This document shows positions 48,151 to 57,865 of a stretch of 64,000 nucleotides of DNA, in pieces. Both the position numbers and the translations under genes were made by a program. The notes beneath the pieces are model-generated. The model was not told the origin of the DNA, did no database searches, and saw only the letters and a program-made list of their open reading frames with translations. The DNA comes from an uncultured bacterium (GTDB lineage Bacteria > Fidelibacterota > Marinisomatia > Marinisomatales > Marinisomataceae), in assembly GCA_943841495.1 (NCBI GenBank), contig CALSYL010000001.1, positions 1-64,000 on the forward strand, written 5' to 3'. Position 1 is the first letter of the stretch. Each line of letters begins with the position of its first letter.

Positions 48151-50440
48151 TAATTGTTTCAAGATAAGATTCATCGACTAAAACTTCTCTAGCTTTACTT
48201 CCCGTAAAAGGACCTACAATTTTTAGTCTTTCCATCTCATCAATTAATCTAGCTGCTCTAGAATATCCAACAGATAATCTTCTTTGAAGCAATGAAATAG
48301 ATCCCTGCTTACTCATAACGATAATTTCAATTGCTTTAAAAAGAAGGTCATCATTAATACCTTCTTCACCATCAATCATTGAACTGGACTCTTCTTTGTA
48401 GGTTTCAATAATAACTTCATTTGGCTTAGGCTGTGAACTAATATGTTGAACCAAATCTTCAATTTCCTTTAATGTTATAAATGCGCCATGCATTCTTACT
48501 GGCGCAGGAGATCCAGGCTTTTGATATAACATATCACCTTTTCCAATTAATTTATCAGCTCCATTCTCATCTAATATTGTTCTGGAATCAATTTTGGTTG
48601 CCACTTGAAATGCAATTCTAGCAGGAAAATTTGCCTTTATAACACCTGTTATAACATCCACTGATGGTCTTTGAGTTGCAACAATTAAATGAATACCGAC
48701 GGCTCTTGCAAGCTGTGCTAATCTTGCTATTGGAGCCTCAACATCTCTTGGGCTATACATCATAAGATCTGCTAATTCATCAATCATTAATACGATATAA
48801 GGCATTAAATCTTTCTTAGATTTTTTCATCATTTCATTGTATTCAGAAATATTTCTTTTTCCAGCTTCTGCTAACAAATCATATCTAGAGTCCATTTCTC
48901 TTTCTAGCGATCTTAATGCAAGAATAGCATTGTCTTTTTTGGTTATAATAGATTCATCAATACCATTAAATTTTAACAAATAATGATTTTCTAATCCTCT
49001 ATATAATGACATTTCAACTTTTTTAGGATCAATTATCACAAACTTAACTTCTTCGGGTTTTAATTGATAAAGCAAACTAACAATAATAGTATTAAGAGAT
49101 ACGGATTTTCCAGAACCTGTTGTTCCAGCTATTAGAAGATGAGGCATATCAACTAAATCTAAAATGGAAATATCTCCTAAAGTTCCTTTTCCAATTGCGA
49201 GTTTTAGTTTCGCTTTAGACTTTAGATATTTTTCTGAGTTAATAACATTTTTTAGAAATATTGTTTGTGGATTTTTGTTAGGAATTTCTACGCCAACATG
49301 ATTTGAACCTGGAATAGGAGCTAAAACTCTTACGCTTTGAGCTTCCATGACTCTAGCTATGTCATCTGAGAGTTGAACAAATTTGTTAACTCTCACTCCT
49401 TCTGCGGGTAAAATTTCAAACAATGTAATAATAGGTCCAGTTTTTATGGCTCCAGAACTGCCTTCAACCCCAAAATTTGAAAGTGAATTTTTTAATAATT
49501 CAGATCTTTCTCTTATGTCATCTTCATTAACCTCGCTTGATTCATCTAATGAATGAAGGATATCGGTTGATGGAAATTTCCATTCTTTCTTTAAAATAGA
49601 TTTATTTCTTTGACTATCTATCTCAATCTCTTTCTCAATGACTGCCTTTTCTATTGAAATGTTTGTAAGGTTATCTTCCAAATCTTCATCATTAACATCA
49701 TTATTTACAAAACCTTCATTTTGATTTTCTTTTTTAACCTCTTCAATAAAGTCTGGCTCACCTAAAATCTCTTCTTTTTCTTCTATGTTGATATTTTCGA
49801 TAAATGATTCATCTTCAATAATTCTATTTTTCTTATGAGGATCTTCTTGCTTTTTAGCAATCGGTAAAAAACTTTTTAAATCAAAATTAAAACCAGAAAT
49901 TATTTTTTTAAAATAACTTGGAATCATTTTTAAATAGAGTAGCGAATCGATTTTGAAAAATGATATTATCAAAATCATTATTGATGAGAAAATAATTAAA
50001 ATAGAACCAAATAAGCCTGTCCAATCAAAAATTAGTCCAAGAGCAAGCCCGCCTAATAGACCAGAATAATTATAGTTACTAACTTCTTGTAAAATTACTA
50101 TTGAATCAAAATTTTCAACAAAACCTAAAGATATAGAAGTGAGCAATAATGATATTATCTGGTATTTGACTATCTTGAAAACATTTATTGAAAAATTTGT
50201 GATTAGGTAATAGGCTATTGTTGCAAAAGCAAGAGGAATAAATAATGCAGCATACCCAAAACCCAATTTCATTAAATAAAATCCAATATACACTCCGACT
50301 ATATTAAAAGGATTATTAATATTTTGGGCTACTAAAGAAGGTTCTTCAGATAAATCGTAGCCTATCATTGATCCAAAAAAAAGCAATGATATAACTAGGA
50401 TTAACCAACCTATAATTTGAATTTTAATCTTATTTGTCAT
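48140..50440 (-). CDS. ftsK: DNA translocase FtsK
   Basis: Couples chromosome dimer resolution and segregation to division. The 766-aa protein has an N-terminal part with about four membrane helices (residues 8-170), a short acidic linker, and a RecA-like motor with Walker A AGTTGSGKSVSLN near residue 440 and VLMIDELADLMM as Walker B. A C-terminal gamma winged helix (ISLLQRRLSVGYSRAARLID) binds KOPS-type sites. The linker is short, as in SpoIIIE-like proteins. It overlaps gcvT by four bases. Confidence 0.96.
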   Translation of the reverse strand: MTNKIKIQIIGWLILVISLLFFGSMIGYDLSEEPSLVAQNINNPFNIVGVYIGFYLMKLGFGYAALFIPLAFATIAYYLITNFSINVFKIVKYQIISLLLTSISLGFVENFDSIVILQEVSNYNYSGLLGGLALGLIFDWTGLFGSILIIFSSIMILIISFFKIDSLLYLKMIPSYFKKIISGFNFDLKSFLPIAKKQEDPHKKNRIIEDESFIENINIEEKEEILGEPDFIEEVKKENQNEGFVNNDVNDEDLEDNLTNISIEKAVIEKEIEIDSQRNKSILKKEWKFPSTDILHSLDESSEVNEDDIRERSELLKNSLSNFGVEGSSGAIKTGPIITLFEILPAEGVRVNKFVQLSDDIARVMEAQSVRVLAPIPGSNHVGVEIPNKNPQTIFLKNVINSEKYLKSKAKLKLAIGKGTLGDISILDLVDMPHLLIAGTTGSGKSVSLNTIIVSLLYQLKPEEVKFVIIDPKKVEMSLYRGLENHYLLKFNGIDESIITKKDNAILALRSLEREMDSRYDLLAEAGKRNISEYNEMMKKSKKDLMPYIVLMIDELADLMMYSPRDVEAPIARLAQLARAVGIHLIVATQRPSVDVITGVIKANFPARIAFQVATKIDSRTILDENGADKLIGKGDMLYQKPGSPAPVRMHGAFITLKEIEDLVQHISSQPKPNEVIIETYKEESSSMIDGEEGINDDLLFKAIEIIVMSKQGSISLLQRRLSVGYSRAARLIDEMERLKIVGPFTGSKAREVLVDESYLETINEE

Positions 50441-51507
50441 TTTAAATATGTACCTTGTTTATAAAATGGGAGCTTAGTTTTCTCAAAGGTAAAAAAATTG
50501 TCTCTAATTCCAACCAAAAATTCATTTTCATTTTTAAAATCTATATCAACGTATGCCAAAGCAATGCCTTTTTTTAGGCATGGAGACATACCTCCACTAG
50601 AAATTGTACCAATTTCTTTTTTTTGCTTAGAGAATAATTTGTAGCCAGACCTGGGAATTGCTCTTTCCTCTGATGAAATTGCAATTAGTTTTTTAGATAT
50701 ATTTTTTTTAATTGAATTAGCTCCAATAAAATCTGTATCAAATTTAGTAATCCAGGAAAGACCAGCTTCAACTGTATTAGTTTCTTCATTTAATTCATTA
50801 CCGTAAAGACAATAACCCATCTCAAGTCTTAATGAATCTCTACAACCAAGACCAACTGGTTGAATATCGTTTGAAATTGAAAGTATATCATTCCAAATTT
50901 GAGTAATTTTTGAATTAGGGGCATAAATCTCAAACCCTAACTCACCAGAATAACCAGTCCTTGCAACTACAACTTTTTCAGAATCAGGTAATAAAGTTTC
51001 ATAGTATTTCAAATCTGAAATATTTGGATACAATTTTTTTAAGAAATTTTGAGAACTTGGTCCCTGCAAAGCTAGTAATGAAATCTGATCTGAATTATTT
51101 TCAAGAAAAACATTTTCAATTAAATTAGATTTTAGCCATCTAAAGTTTTTCTCAATATTTGACGCATTAACTACAAGCATATAATAATCACCCAAATTAT
51201 AGACAAGCAAATCATCAATTACGCCACCATTATGATTACAGAATGCACTATATTGAACTTTTCCAGGGGTTAATTTAGAAATATCATTCGTAGTTACTCG
51301 TTGAATAAATTTCTCAGAATTTTCTCCATAAATTATAAATTCTCCCATATGGCTAACATCAAATAGTCCAGAAAAATTTCTTACATGATTATGCTCTTTT
51401 ACAATACTCGAATACTGTAATGGCATCCAAAATCCTGCGAAAGGAACAAGTTTAGCCTTAAGGTTTTTATGAATGCTATATAATTTTGTTTTTCGGTAAT
51501 CGCTCAT
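50437..51507 (-). CDS. gcvT: Glycine cleavage system T protein (aminomethyltransferase)
   Basis: Transfers the aminomethyl-derived carbon of glycine to tetrahydrofolate. The 356-aa protein has PFAGFWMPLQYSS near the start, FDVSHMGEF, ARTGYSGELGFEIYAP, CRDSLRLEMGYCLYGNEL and SGGMSPCLKKGIALAYV. A related role in iron-sulfur assembly (YgfZ) is less likely given these motifs. The other glycine cleavage genes are not nearby. It overlaps ruvA and ftsK by four bases each. Confidence 0.93.
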   Translation of the reverse strand: MSDYRKTKLYSIHKNLKAKLVPFAGFWMPLQYSSIVKEHNHVRNFSGLFDVSHMGEFIIYGENSEKFIQRVTTNDISKLTPGKVQYSAFCNHNGGVIDDLLVYNLGDYYMLVVNASNIEKNFRWLKSNLIENVFLENNSDQISLLALQGPSSQNFLKKLYPNISDLKYYETLLPDSEKVVVARTGYSGELGFEIYAPNSKITQIWNDILSISNDIQPVGLGCRDSLRLEMGYCLYGNELNEETNTVEAGLSWITKFDTDFIGANSIKKNISKKLIAISSEERAIPRSGYKLFSKQKKEIGTISSGGMSPCLKKGIALAYVDIDFKNENEFLVGIRDNFFTFEKTKLPFYKQGTYLK

Positions 51508-52097
51508 CGAATAATTGCCAAAATTCTTTTAATGACATTTTCTATATCTCCAGAATAAGAGCCTTCTTCATTCAACTTTTTAATAGATTTATCTATTTGA
51601 GATTTTTTATAGCCTAAAGATGATAATGCAGTGTAAATATCTTCATATGAAAAATCTAGTTTTGAATTATCGATATCGTTTTGAGATACAGTATGAGAAG
51701 ATAGTTTTTCTTTGATATCTAAAATAATTCTTTTTGCGGTCTTGGGTCCAATTCCAGGTATAAGACTTAAGGACTTTACATCTTCTGAAATTATATTATC
51801 CTTAAAGCTTGAAACTGATGCATTAGATAACAAATTAATGGCAGTTCTTGGGCCTATTCCTGAAACATCTATCAGATTTGAAAAAAGAGACCTTCGTTCT
51901 AAGTCCATAAATCCATAAAGCTCCATTAAATTTTCTTTAACATTTAAATAAGTATAAATGAAAATATCTTCACCAACTGATGGCAACTTTTCATAATCTC
52001 TTAAACATATAGATAAATTGAAGACCAAACCCCCATTATCTACATATACAGATGTTGGCTCTTTTTTAAAAATTTTTCCTGAAATTGAGTCTATCAT
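51504..52097 (-). CDS. ruvA: Holliday junction DNA helicase subunit RuvA
   Basis: Binds four-way junctions and loads RuvB. The 197-aa protein has the OB-fold N-domain (MIDSISGKIFKKEPTSVYVD), two helix-hairpin-helix motifs (LIDVSGIGPRTAINLL, LSLIPGIGPKTAKRIILDI) and a C-terminal RuvB-contact domain (YTALSSLGYKKSQIDKSI). It starts immediately after ruvC. ruvB is not in the window. Confidence 0.96.
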   Translation of the reverse strand: MIDSISGKIFKKEPTSVYVDNGGLVFNLSICLRDYEKLPSVGEDIFIYTYLNVKENLMELYGFMDLERRSLFSNLIDVSGIGPRTAINLLSNASVSSFKDNIISEDVKSLSLIPGIGPKTAKRIILDIKEKLSSHTVSQNDIDNSKLDFSYEDIYTALSSLGYKKSQIDKSIKKLNEEGSYSGDIENVIKRILAIIR

Positions 52098-52569
52098 TTA
52101 TATCCTATTTAATCCACACCATGCAACTGCTATTGCATCTGAGATATCATTTTTTTTAAAAACTTCGTCATCTAATTTAAATATTTTTTTAACCATAAAT
52201 GCAACCTGTTCTTTTGAAGCTGAACCGTTGCCAACAATTGACTGTTTTATTTCTCTAGGGCTAAAATCAGATGATACAATTTTATTATGTTCAGCTGCCA
52301 ACATAACTGCCGATTTAGCTTGACCTAATTTAATAGCAGACTGAATATTTTTACCAAAAAAAACATTTTCAACAGAAACATGTTCAGGTTTAAACTTCTT
52401 CTAATAATTTGTTTGATTCAAAAAATATAGTATATAATCTTTCTGAAATAATTTTACTCTTCTTGGGAGATATTAAACCGCATTCAAGCAGTTCTATTTC
52501 ATTATTTTTTTTTGATAAGACTGCATATCCAGTATTTGTAAGCCCTGGATCAAAACCAATGATTATCAT
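52098..52569 (-). CDS. ruvC: Holliday junction resolvase RuvC, one frameshift
   Basis: The endonuclease that cuts junctions handled by RuvAB. The first part (MIIIGFDPGLTNTGYAVLSK, catalytic Asp at residue 7) and the second part (VENVFFGKNIQSAIKLGQAK, then DISDAIAVAWC with the last catalytic acids) lie in different frames. Removing one base near 52395 restores a 156-aa protein, the normal length. The ATG overlaps the yebC stop as TGATG. Order yebC-ruvC-ruvA is widely conserved. Confidence 0.88.
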
Positions 52570-53297
52570 CAAGATTCTCCGGAACTATGGTTTGAAAAAA
52601 CGTTTTGAACGTCTTCCAAGTCTTCAAGAAAATCTATGAATTTTTCAAAATTAGTATTTTCTTCTAATGAAAGATTGATTAAGTCTTTTGGTATAAATGC
52701 TAAATAAGATGAATCTATTTGAACATTCATTTGTTCGAGTTTATCGATTTTGTTGTATAAATCTTGAGAATTAAAATATAATCTATAAAATTCCTCATCA
52801 ATAAAAAATTCCCTGCAATCATTTTCAACAGAAAATTCAAATATTTTATCTTCAGGAATTTGCTTCTTATCAATTAAAATAATTCCGTTTCTTTCAAAAT
52901 TCCATGATACGCTTCCTGACTGACCCAGTGATCCTCCATATTTGGATAATGCATGGCGCACATCCGCAACAGTCCTATTTTTATTATCCGTTATGGCCTC
53001 TATTAAAACTGCGACTCCATAAGGACCATAACCCTCATATGAAACTTCTTCAATTATTACATTATCCAGTTCTCCAACGCCCTTCTTAATTGCTTTATCA
53101 ATATTAGAATTTGGCATATTTAATGATTTAGCTTTCTTTATAGCTTGTCTAAGCCTAGGATTAGAATCAATATCTTTTCCACCAAGTCTTGCTGAAACAG
53201 TTATTTCTTTACTGATTGTTGAAAAAATTTTGCCTCTTTTTTGATCTAAGGCTCCTTTTTTTCTTTTTATAGTAGACCACTTACTATGACCAGCCAT
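52569..53297 (-). CDS. yebC: YebC/PmpR family (DUF28) protein
   Basis: A 242-aa cytosolic protein beginning MAGHSKWSTIKRKKGALDQK, with NMPNSNIDKAIKKG, YEGYGPYGVAVLIEAITDN and GSVSWNFERNGI, the hallmarks of the family. Members act as DNA-binding regulators and some relieve ribosome stalling at proline runs. Which role applies here cannot be told. The ATG at 53297 overlaps the stop of the SPOR gene as TGATG; an upstream TTG adds one residue and is unlikely. Confidence 0.95.
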   Translation of the reverse strand: MAGHSKWSTIKRKKGALDQKRGKIFSTISKEITVSARLGGKDIDSNPRLRQAIKKAKSLNMPNSNIDKAIKKGVGELDNVIIEEVSYEGYGPYGVAVLIEAITDNKNRTVADVRHALSKYGGSLGQSGSVSWNFERNGIILIDKKQIPEDKIFEFSVENDCREFFIDEEFYRLYFNSQDLYNKIDKLEQMNVQIDSSYLAFIPKDLINLSLEENTNFEKFIDFLEDLEDVQNVFSNHSSGES

Positions 53298-53710
53298 CAA
53301 TTTTCCATCTCAATCATGGTGGGTACTACCCAAGCGGTACGATATCCAAGTCTTAAAATTTGCTTTTGGATATTTTCAGCTTCTTTTCTATTAATAAAAT
53401 TACCAATTCTTAGCTTATAATTTGGTAGTTCAAAAATGATATATATTTTATGATTAATAGACTGCTCAAGATTGTTTTTGAGGGTAATTAATTCATTTTC
53501 GTCTTGTGAAATCATAACTTGAATTCTATATCCCCTAGTAAAAATATTAAGCGCTTCAGTGCTATCTGAACTCACAGAATCATAGCTTGAAAAAGAAGGC
53601 ATAACAACTTTAGGAAATTTAGGTGGATTATCCTCAAAATCGCTCGGCTTAATAAAATCAGACTGGCACATTCCAATATTAATAAATAGAATTAGAAGAA
53701 AATATCTCAT
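53297..53710 (-). CDS. SPOR-domain exported protein
   Basis: A 137-aa protein with a short signal sequence (MRYFLLILFINIGMCQ). The segment IGMC could be a weak lipobox. A low-complexity linker follows, then a C-terminal SPOR-like domain of about 70 residues (YRIQVMISQDENELITLKNN, YKLRIGNFINRKEAENIQKQ). SPOR domains bind denuded septal glycan strands. It lies one base after the BatE-like gene. Confidence 0.75.
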   Translation of the reverse strand: MRYFLLILFINIGMCQSDFIKPSDFEDNPPKFPKVVMPSFSSYDSVSSDSTEALNIFTRGYRIQVMISQDENELITLKNNLEQSINHKIYIIFELPNYKLRIGNFINRKEAENIQKQILRLGYRTAWVVPTMIEMEN

Positions 53711-53711
53711 A

Positions 53712-54452
53712 TCAATACAAATATCTTATATCTTGAGCTCTAATCCAACCTTTTCTTCCATCAAATGAAGATATTTCAATCCATGAATCAGTTGATTGCA
53801 AAACTTTAACCTTATTACCATTATAAAATATAGAAACCTCAATTGATTTATTTTTGAAAGGCGCTGAATAAAGAATCGATTCATTTTCAACAATTATTCC
53901 AAATTTATTATTTATGTCCCACATATTCTTTGTAAAAACAAGCAAAAGAAATACGGATGAAAAAATTGAAGAGTAAATAAATATTTTTTTCAATTTTTTT
54001 GATTCAAACATCTTGTACATGAAAAATAATATGGATGTTATTAATACTAATATTGAATTAATTAATATGAATTGATTTACTGATAATGATTGGAAAAATA
54101 TATTTACATTGTCTAGGATAGAATTTTTCGGAACTTCAATATAGTTTTCTATAAAAGACTTATTAACATTATTATTGTTGATTAAATCTTCGTTAAATGG
54201 ATTCAACTTAAGACCCATTTCATAGGACCACCTTGCATTGCCGAAATCTTCAACTTCAAAATATGCATTTCCTAAATTTAAATACAGGTCTTGCGAAAAA
54301 AATCCACCATCAAGTATTTTATTATAATTTTCTATTGCTTTATTAAATGAATTTTTATTATAAAAATTATTACCGTCATTAAAAAGTTGGTCTAAAGATT
54401 GTGTAAAAACCACTGAAAAAAACAAAACTAATATAAAGATCCACCTAAGCAT
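53712..54452 (-). CDS. BatE-like TPR and SH3-domain protein
   Basis: A 246-aa membrane protein: signal or first helix (residues 4-18), two TPR units (FNDGNNFYNKNSFNKAIENY, LYLNLGNAYFEVEDFGNARW), two further membrane helices (about residues 125-180), and a C-terminal SH3-like domain ending SFDGRKGWIRAQDIRYL. This is the layout of BatE. The ATG at 54452 gives the signal peptide; a TTG at 54461 is the alternative. It overlaps batD by eight bases. Confidence 0.8.
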   Translation of the reverse strand: MLRWIFILVLFFSVVFTQSLDQLFNDGNNFYNKNSFNKAIENYNKILDGGFFSQDLYLNLGNAYFEVEDFGNARWSYEMGLKLNPFNEDLINNNNVNKSFIENYIEVPKNSILDNVNIFFQSLSVNQFILINSILVLITSILFFMYKMFESKKLKKIFIYSSIFSSVFLLLVFTKNMWDINNKFGIIVENESILYSAPFKNKSIEVSIFYNGNKVKVLQSTDSWIEISSFDGRKGWIRAQDIRYLY

Positions 54453-56151
54453 ATGTATCAATTTTTGTTAAAACTTTAATTAACTTAATAATAGTTTTTT
54501 CATTGTTTTTCTTATCATCTAACTGCGAATAAGATTTTCTTTGGCAATCATCGAGGAAATTAGACAGAAATTCAAAATCTTCTTTTTTTGTTCTTCGTTT
54601 TAAGTCATTTTTTAAAGTTGAAATATCCAAATTTATTGTTTTTATTATTTTTTTCTTATAAAAAAACATAGCAATAATTCTTGGTCCATCAGTGGATATA
54701 GAATTTGTATTTTTCAAACTATTTATTGCATTATTTAAAGCTGATTTGAAAGAAATAAAACTTTTAATCTTAAGTTTTAAAATTGCAAAAGAATTATTAA
54801 AAAAAGGCAGTATAAAAAGCAATAGTGAAATAGCCAATATATAAACTATTTCTTTTTCAACTAAAAGAGTTGAATCAGATATCCATCTTTGAGCTCCAAA
54901 TTTGTTATATACTATAATCTTTGAATTCTGAGTTAGTATATCCTTATCACTTTTATCAAAAATAGTGCTTTTATTTACATTTAATTTTATATCACTAGAT
55001 AAAGCGCTTGACCAAGATTTAGTCGTAGAGTTATAAAAAGGAATCCTTATTGCATCAATTTGATATAATCCATTTCTTCTTGGAATTAAATTATAATCCC
55101 AAGTTATAGAACCTGATAGATTACTTGAAATGCCTTTATCAATTGTGGTTTCTCCTTCAAAAACATCAATATCAGTTGGAAAATTTATTTTTGGACGTCC
55201 TATATTTCCTAAGTTTCCTTCTCCGGTAAGCGTCACACGCAAGACTGTAGGAGAACCTTCATCTATAATTGATTCTGAAAGCTTAGAAGTCAAATCAAAC
55301 TTACCGACTGCACCAGTGAATCCATCTGGGACATCATTTAAAGAAGAAACTTTAATTGATACAGGATCAGAAACCAAAATTTTAGCCTTTGTTCGTTGAG
55401 AAAATGTATCAAAGAAAGGATCTTCCCAAAAAAGTCTATTAAATGAAGAGTCTTTATTTTTTGTTTCAACCTTCATAATCATTGATTCTAGATTAAATTC
55501 ACCTTCCTCTAGTGGAAATATGGCAACTTCAAAAATTTTTAAAGATTTGTAATTAAAACCCTCTATTTCAATATCCTGCCAACTTTCTGGAGTAAATTGC
55601 ATACCTGCAGGATCAAATAATTTTTCAACCCAAAAATCATTGTATTCAGGAAACTCTGTTGAAAGAACTTTTGATGCTACTCTAGTATAAAAAGTATATG
55701 ATAGGATGACTTGCTCTCCAACAACAACATTATTTTTACTAACTTTTAATTCTAAAAATAAATCCATTGCGGCTTCGTTAATAGTTTGCTTTGACACTTT
55801 AATTTCATGCGATTTAGTTGAAAAGATTTTATCAGATACTCTTACCTGAAAAGATGGGATTTCTAATATTCCATCTTTTAACGGTATTAAAGTCCATGAA
55901 ATTGATCGAGATGATGACCTTTTGCCATTTACAAACCTATATTCACTTCCAATATTTGGACCAGCAATAATTGAAAAGTTGTTTTCTAATGAAAGAACAT
56001 TTACAGATGGATTTTCATCAATATCTGAAATTTTAATAGTATAAATAACAGATTCTGTTAAATTAATATTTTTGCTACTTACAAATGATGTTAATTGTTG
56101 AGAATAAACCAAAGAGCTTAAAAACAAATATATAATTAATATTCTTACCAT
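54445..56151 (-). CDS. BatD-like protein (aerotolerance operon)
   Basis: A 568-aa exported protein with a signal peptide (MVRILIIYLFLSSLVYSQ), a large beta-rich extracytoplasmic region (ISWTLIPLKDGILEIPSFQV, VVVGEQVILSYTFYTRVASK), one membrane helix near residue 437 and a cytoplasmic tail rich in lysine. This matches the BatD oxygen-tolerance family. The Bat proteins form a membrane complex linked to envelope stress, and their biochemical role is not settled. Confidence 0.85.
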   Translation of the reverse strand: MVRILIIYLFLSSLVYSQQLTSFVSSKNINLTESVIYTIKISDIDENPSVNVLSLENNFSIIAGPNIGSEYRFVNGKRSSSRSISWTLIPLKDGILEIPSFQVRVSDKIFSTKSHEIKVSKQTINEAAMDLFLELKVSKNNVVVGEQVILSYTFYTRVASKVLSTEFPEYNDFWVEKLFDPAGMQFTPESWQDIEIEGFNYKSLKIFEVAIFPLEEGEFNLESMIMKVETKNKDSSFNRLFWEDPFFDTFSQRTKAKILVSDPVSIKVSSLNDVPDGFTGAVGKFDLTSKLSESIIDEGSPTVLRVTLTGEGNLGNIGRPKINFPTDIDVFEGETTIDKGISSNLSGSITWDYNLIPRRNGLYQIDAIRIPFYNSTTKSWSSALSSDIKLNVNKSTIFDKSDKDILTQNSKIIVYNKFGAQRWISDSTLLVEKEIVYILAISLLLFILPFFNNSFAILKLKIKSFISFKSALNNAINSLKNTNSISTDGPRIIAMFFYKKKIIKTINLDISTLKNDLKRRTKKEDFEFLSNFLDDCQRKSYSQLDDKKNNEKTIIKLIKVLTKIDTYA

Positions 56152-56873
56152 TCTTTACCGCTTTGATTAGAATAATTTTTTTGTTTTCTTTTCTTATTTA
56201 CTTTTTCATTTTCTTTCATGGCATTCAAAATATTTTCAAAACTTTGATCTACGCTAACTTCTCTTTCTTGATTATTTTCTTGTTGCTGAGAATCAGATGA
56301 TTTCTGATTTGTTGGCCCTTCATTATTGTTATTTTTTTCAGGATTATTTTCTGAATCATTGGACTTGTCATCTTTATTTTTATTACTCTGATTCTGATCT
56401 TCATTATCATTATTATCATTATTTTCAGAGTCATCGCTATCATCATTCTGATCCTGATTTTTCTGTTCTTCTTGTTTATTTTTTTCAATTTCGTTTTTTA
56501 TAAACTCGTAATTCTTTCTTGCATCGTTGTCATTTGGATTTTTTATCAAAGCCTCTCTAAAAGCAGTTAAGCTACCTTCAAGATCCTTAGATTTGTACAG
56601 CATATTACCATAATTATATCTCAATTCAGCAGATGGATTGAGAGAATCTTGCTCTGCTAAGCTAAAATACTCTTTTGCCTTTTCTAAACTATCTAAAGAG
56701 GAATAAATAGATGCTAAATTATATATTATGTCATCTTTAGAAATTTTCTTATTCTCCAAAAGTCTTTCATAGTATAAAATAGCGGAATCAGAATCTCCAT
56801 TATCAAACATTCTTTGTCCAATGTCTTGAGCAAAAATTTGGTTTAAGGCTAAAACTATTATTAAATACTTCAC
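56145..56873 (-). CDS. BatC-like TPR protein with low-complexity tail
   Basis: A 242-aa exported protein: signal sequence (MKYLIIVLALNQIFAQ), three TPR-like units (DSAILYYERLLENKKISKDD, LRYNYGNMLYKSKDLEGSLT), then about 80 residues made almost only of Asn, Asp, Glu, Gln, Lys and Ser, and a short basic end. This is the usual BatC form. The repeat-like tail produces long spurious open frames on both strands. It overlaps batB and batD. Confidence 0.82.
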   Translation of the reverse strand: MKYLIIVLALNQIFAQDIGQRMFDNGDSDSAILYYERLLENKKISKDDIIYNLASIYSSLDSLEKAKEYFSLAEQDSLNPSAELRYNYGNMLYKSKDLEGSLTAFREALIKNPNDNDARKNYEFIKNEIEKNKQEEQKNQDQNDDSDDSENNDNNDNEDQNQSNKNKDDKSNDSENNPEKNNNNEGPTNQKSSDSQQQENNQEREVSVDQSFENILNAMKENEKVNKKRKQKNYSNQSGKEW

Positions 56874-57865
56874 TTTAATTTTCTTCCAGTTGGAATTACA
56901 TATGATATTATTAATAATAATAAAGAAATTGCTAATGGATATTGATATTTATGTTCATAATCAGAAAATTCAAATGAGCTTATTAAGGTGTCTTCTCCTG
57001 AATTTATAATATCTATTATATTTCTACTTACAGATTCACTCTTTGATATCCTAAAAAGATTTCCTTCATTTATTGATGACAGATTTTTTAAAAAGTCTAT
57101 ATTTATCTTTGATAGCACTAATTTTCCTTCACTATCCTTAATAAATACATTTTCTTTATTTACAATAGGCACTAAAGAACCTTTTGAAGTTCCCACGCCT
57201 ATAACATGTAAACCAATCTTATCTTTAATTAATGCAGAAATAACTTCAATTGAATTTTCGCTATGATCTTCACCGTCTGAAAATAAAAAAATTATTTTCT
57301 GTTGTTCATTATCCCCTTTAAATGCATCGACAGAAGTTTTTATTGCACTTGGAATGTCTGTTCCTCTTGATGATATCATTTCAGTATCAATACTTCTTAT
57401 AAAAAGCTTAGAAGCATCGTAATCCATAGTTAAAGGTAGATATAAAAAATTTGATCCAGAAAATACTACAATTCCTAACCTATCACCTTTAAGACTATCT
57501 ACAACTTTAGACATTTCAAACTTTACCTTATCTATTCTTGATGGCTTAATATCTTGAGAGTCCATACTTAAAGAAACATCAATGCAAAAAATTATATCAA
57601 CCCCTTTTCTTTCAATAGGTTTTACAGTAACGCCAGTTTTAATACCTGACATTGATACAATTAAACTCAATATTCCTAAATATCTTAAAATAGTTTTGAT
57701 TCTAATAACTGATATATTTCCATGATATAATTTGCTCATTGAATTTCTTGAAAAATTCTTATCATCAAACAACTTTAAAAATCTTGATCGAAACAGATAA
57801 ATAATCAAATTAATTATGAACAATACTAGACATAATAGTGCAATATTTAGATATTCAAAGATCAT
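56870..57865 (-). CDS. BatB-like von Willebrand factor A protein
   Basis: A 331-aa membrane-anchored VWA protein. Helices at residues 6-26 and 63-80 precede the VWA domain with the metal site FCIDVSLSMDSQ, a Thr in SSRGTDIPSAI and FLFSDGEDHS. A last helix follows near residue 310. The metal-ion-dependent adhesion site looks complete. It overlaps batA by four bases. Confidence 0.87.
   Translation of the reverse strand: MIFEYLNIALLCLVLFIINLIIYLFRSRFLKLFDDKNFSRNSMSKLYHGNISVIRIKTILRYLGILSLIVSMSGIKTGVTVKPIERKGVDIIFCIDVSLSMDSQDIKPSRIDKVKFEMSKVVDSLKGDRLGIVVFSGSNFLYLPLTMDYDASKLFIRSIDTEMISSRGTDIPSAIKTSVDAFKGDNEQQKIIFLFSDGEDHSENSIEVISALIKDKIGLHVIGVGTSKGSLVPIVNKENVFIKDSEGKLVLSKINIDFLKNLSSINEGNLFRISKSESVSRNIIDIINSGEDTLISSFEFSDYEHKYQYPLAISLLLLIISYVIPTGRKLK

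Noticed and set aside
56249-56503. Open frames on both strands in the batC tail
   Set aside because: They come from the simple AAT/GAT/AAA-rich repeat and encode Ile/Met/Lys or His/Tyr runs without sense.
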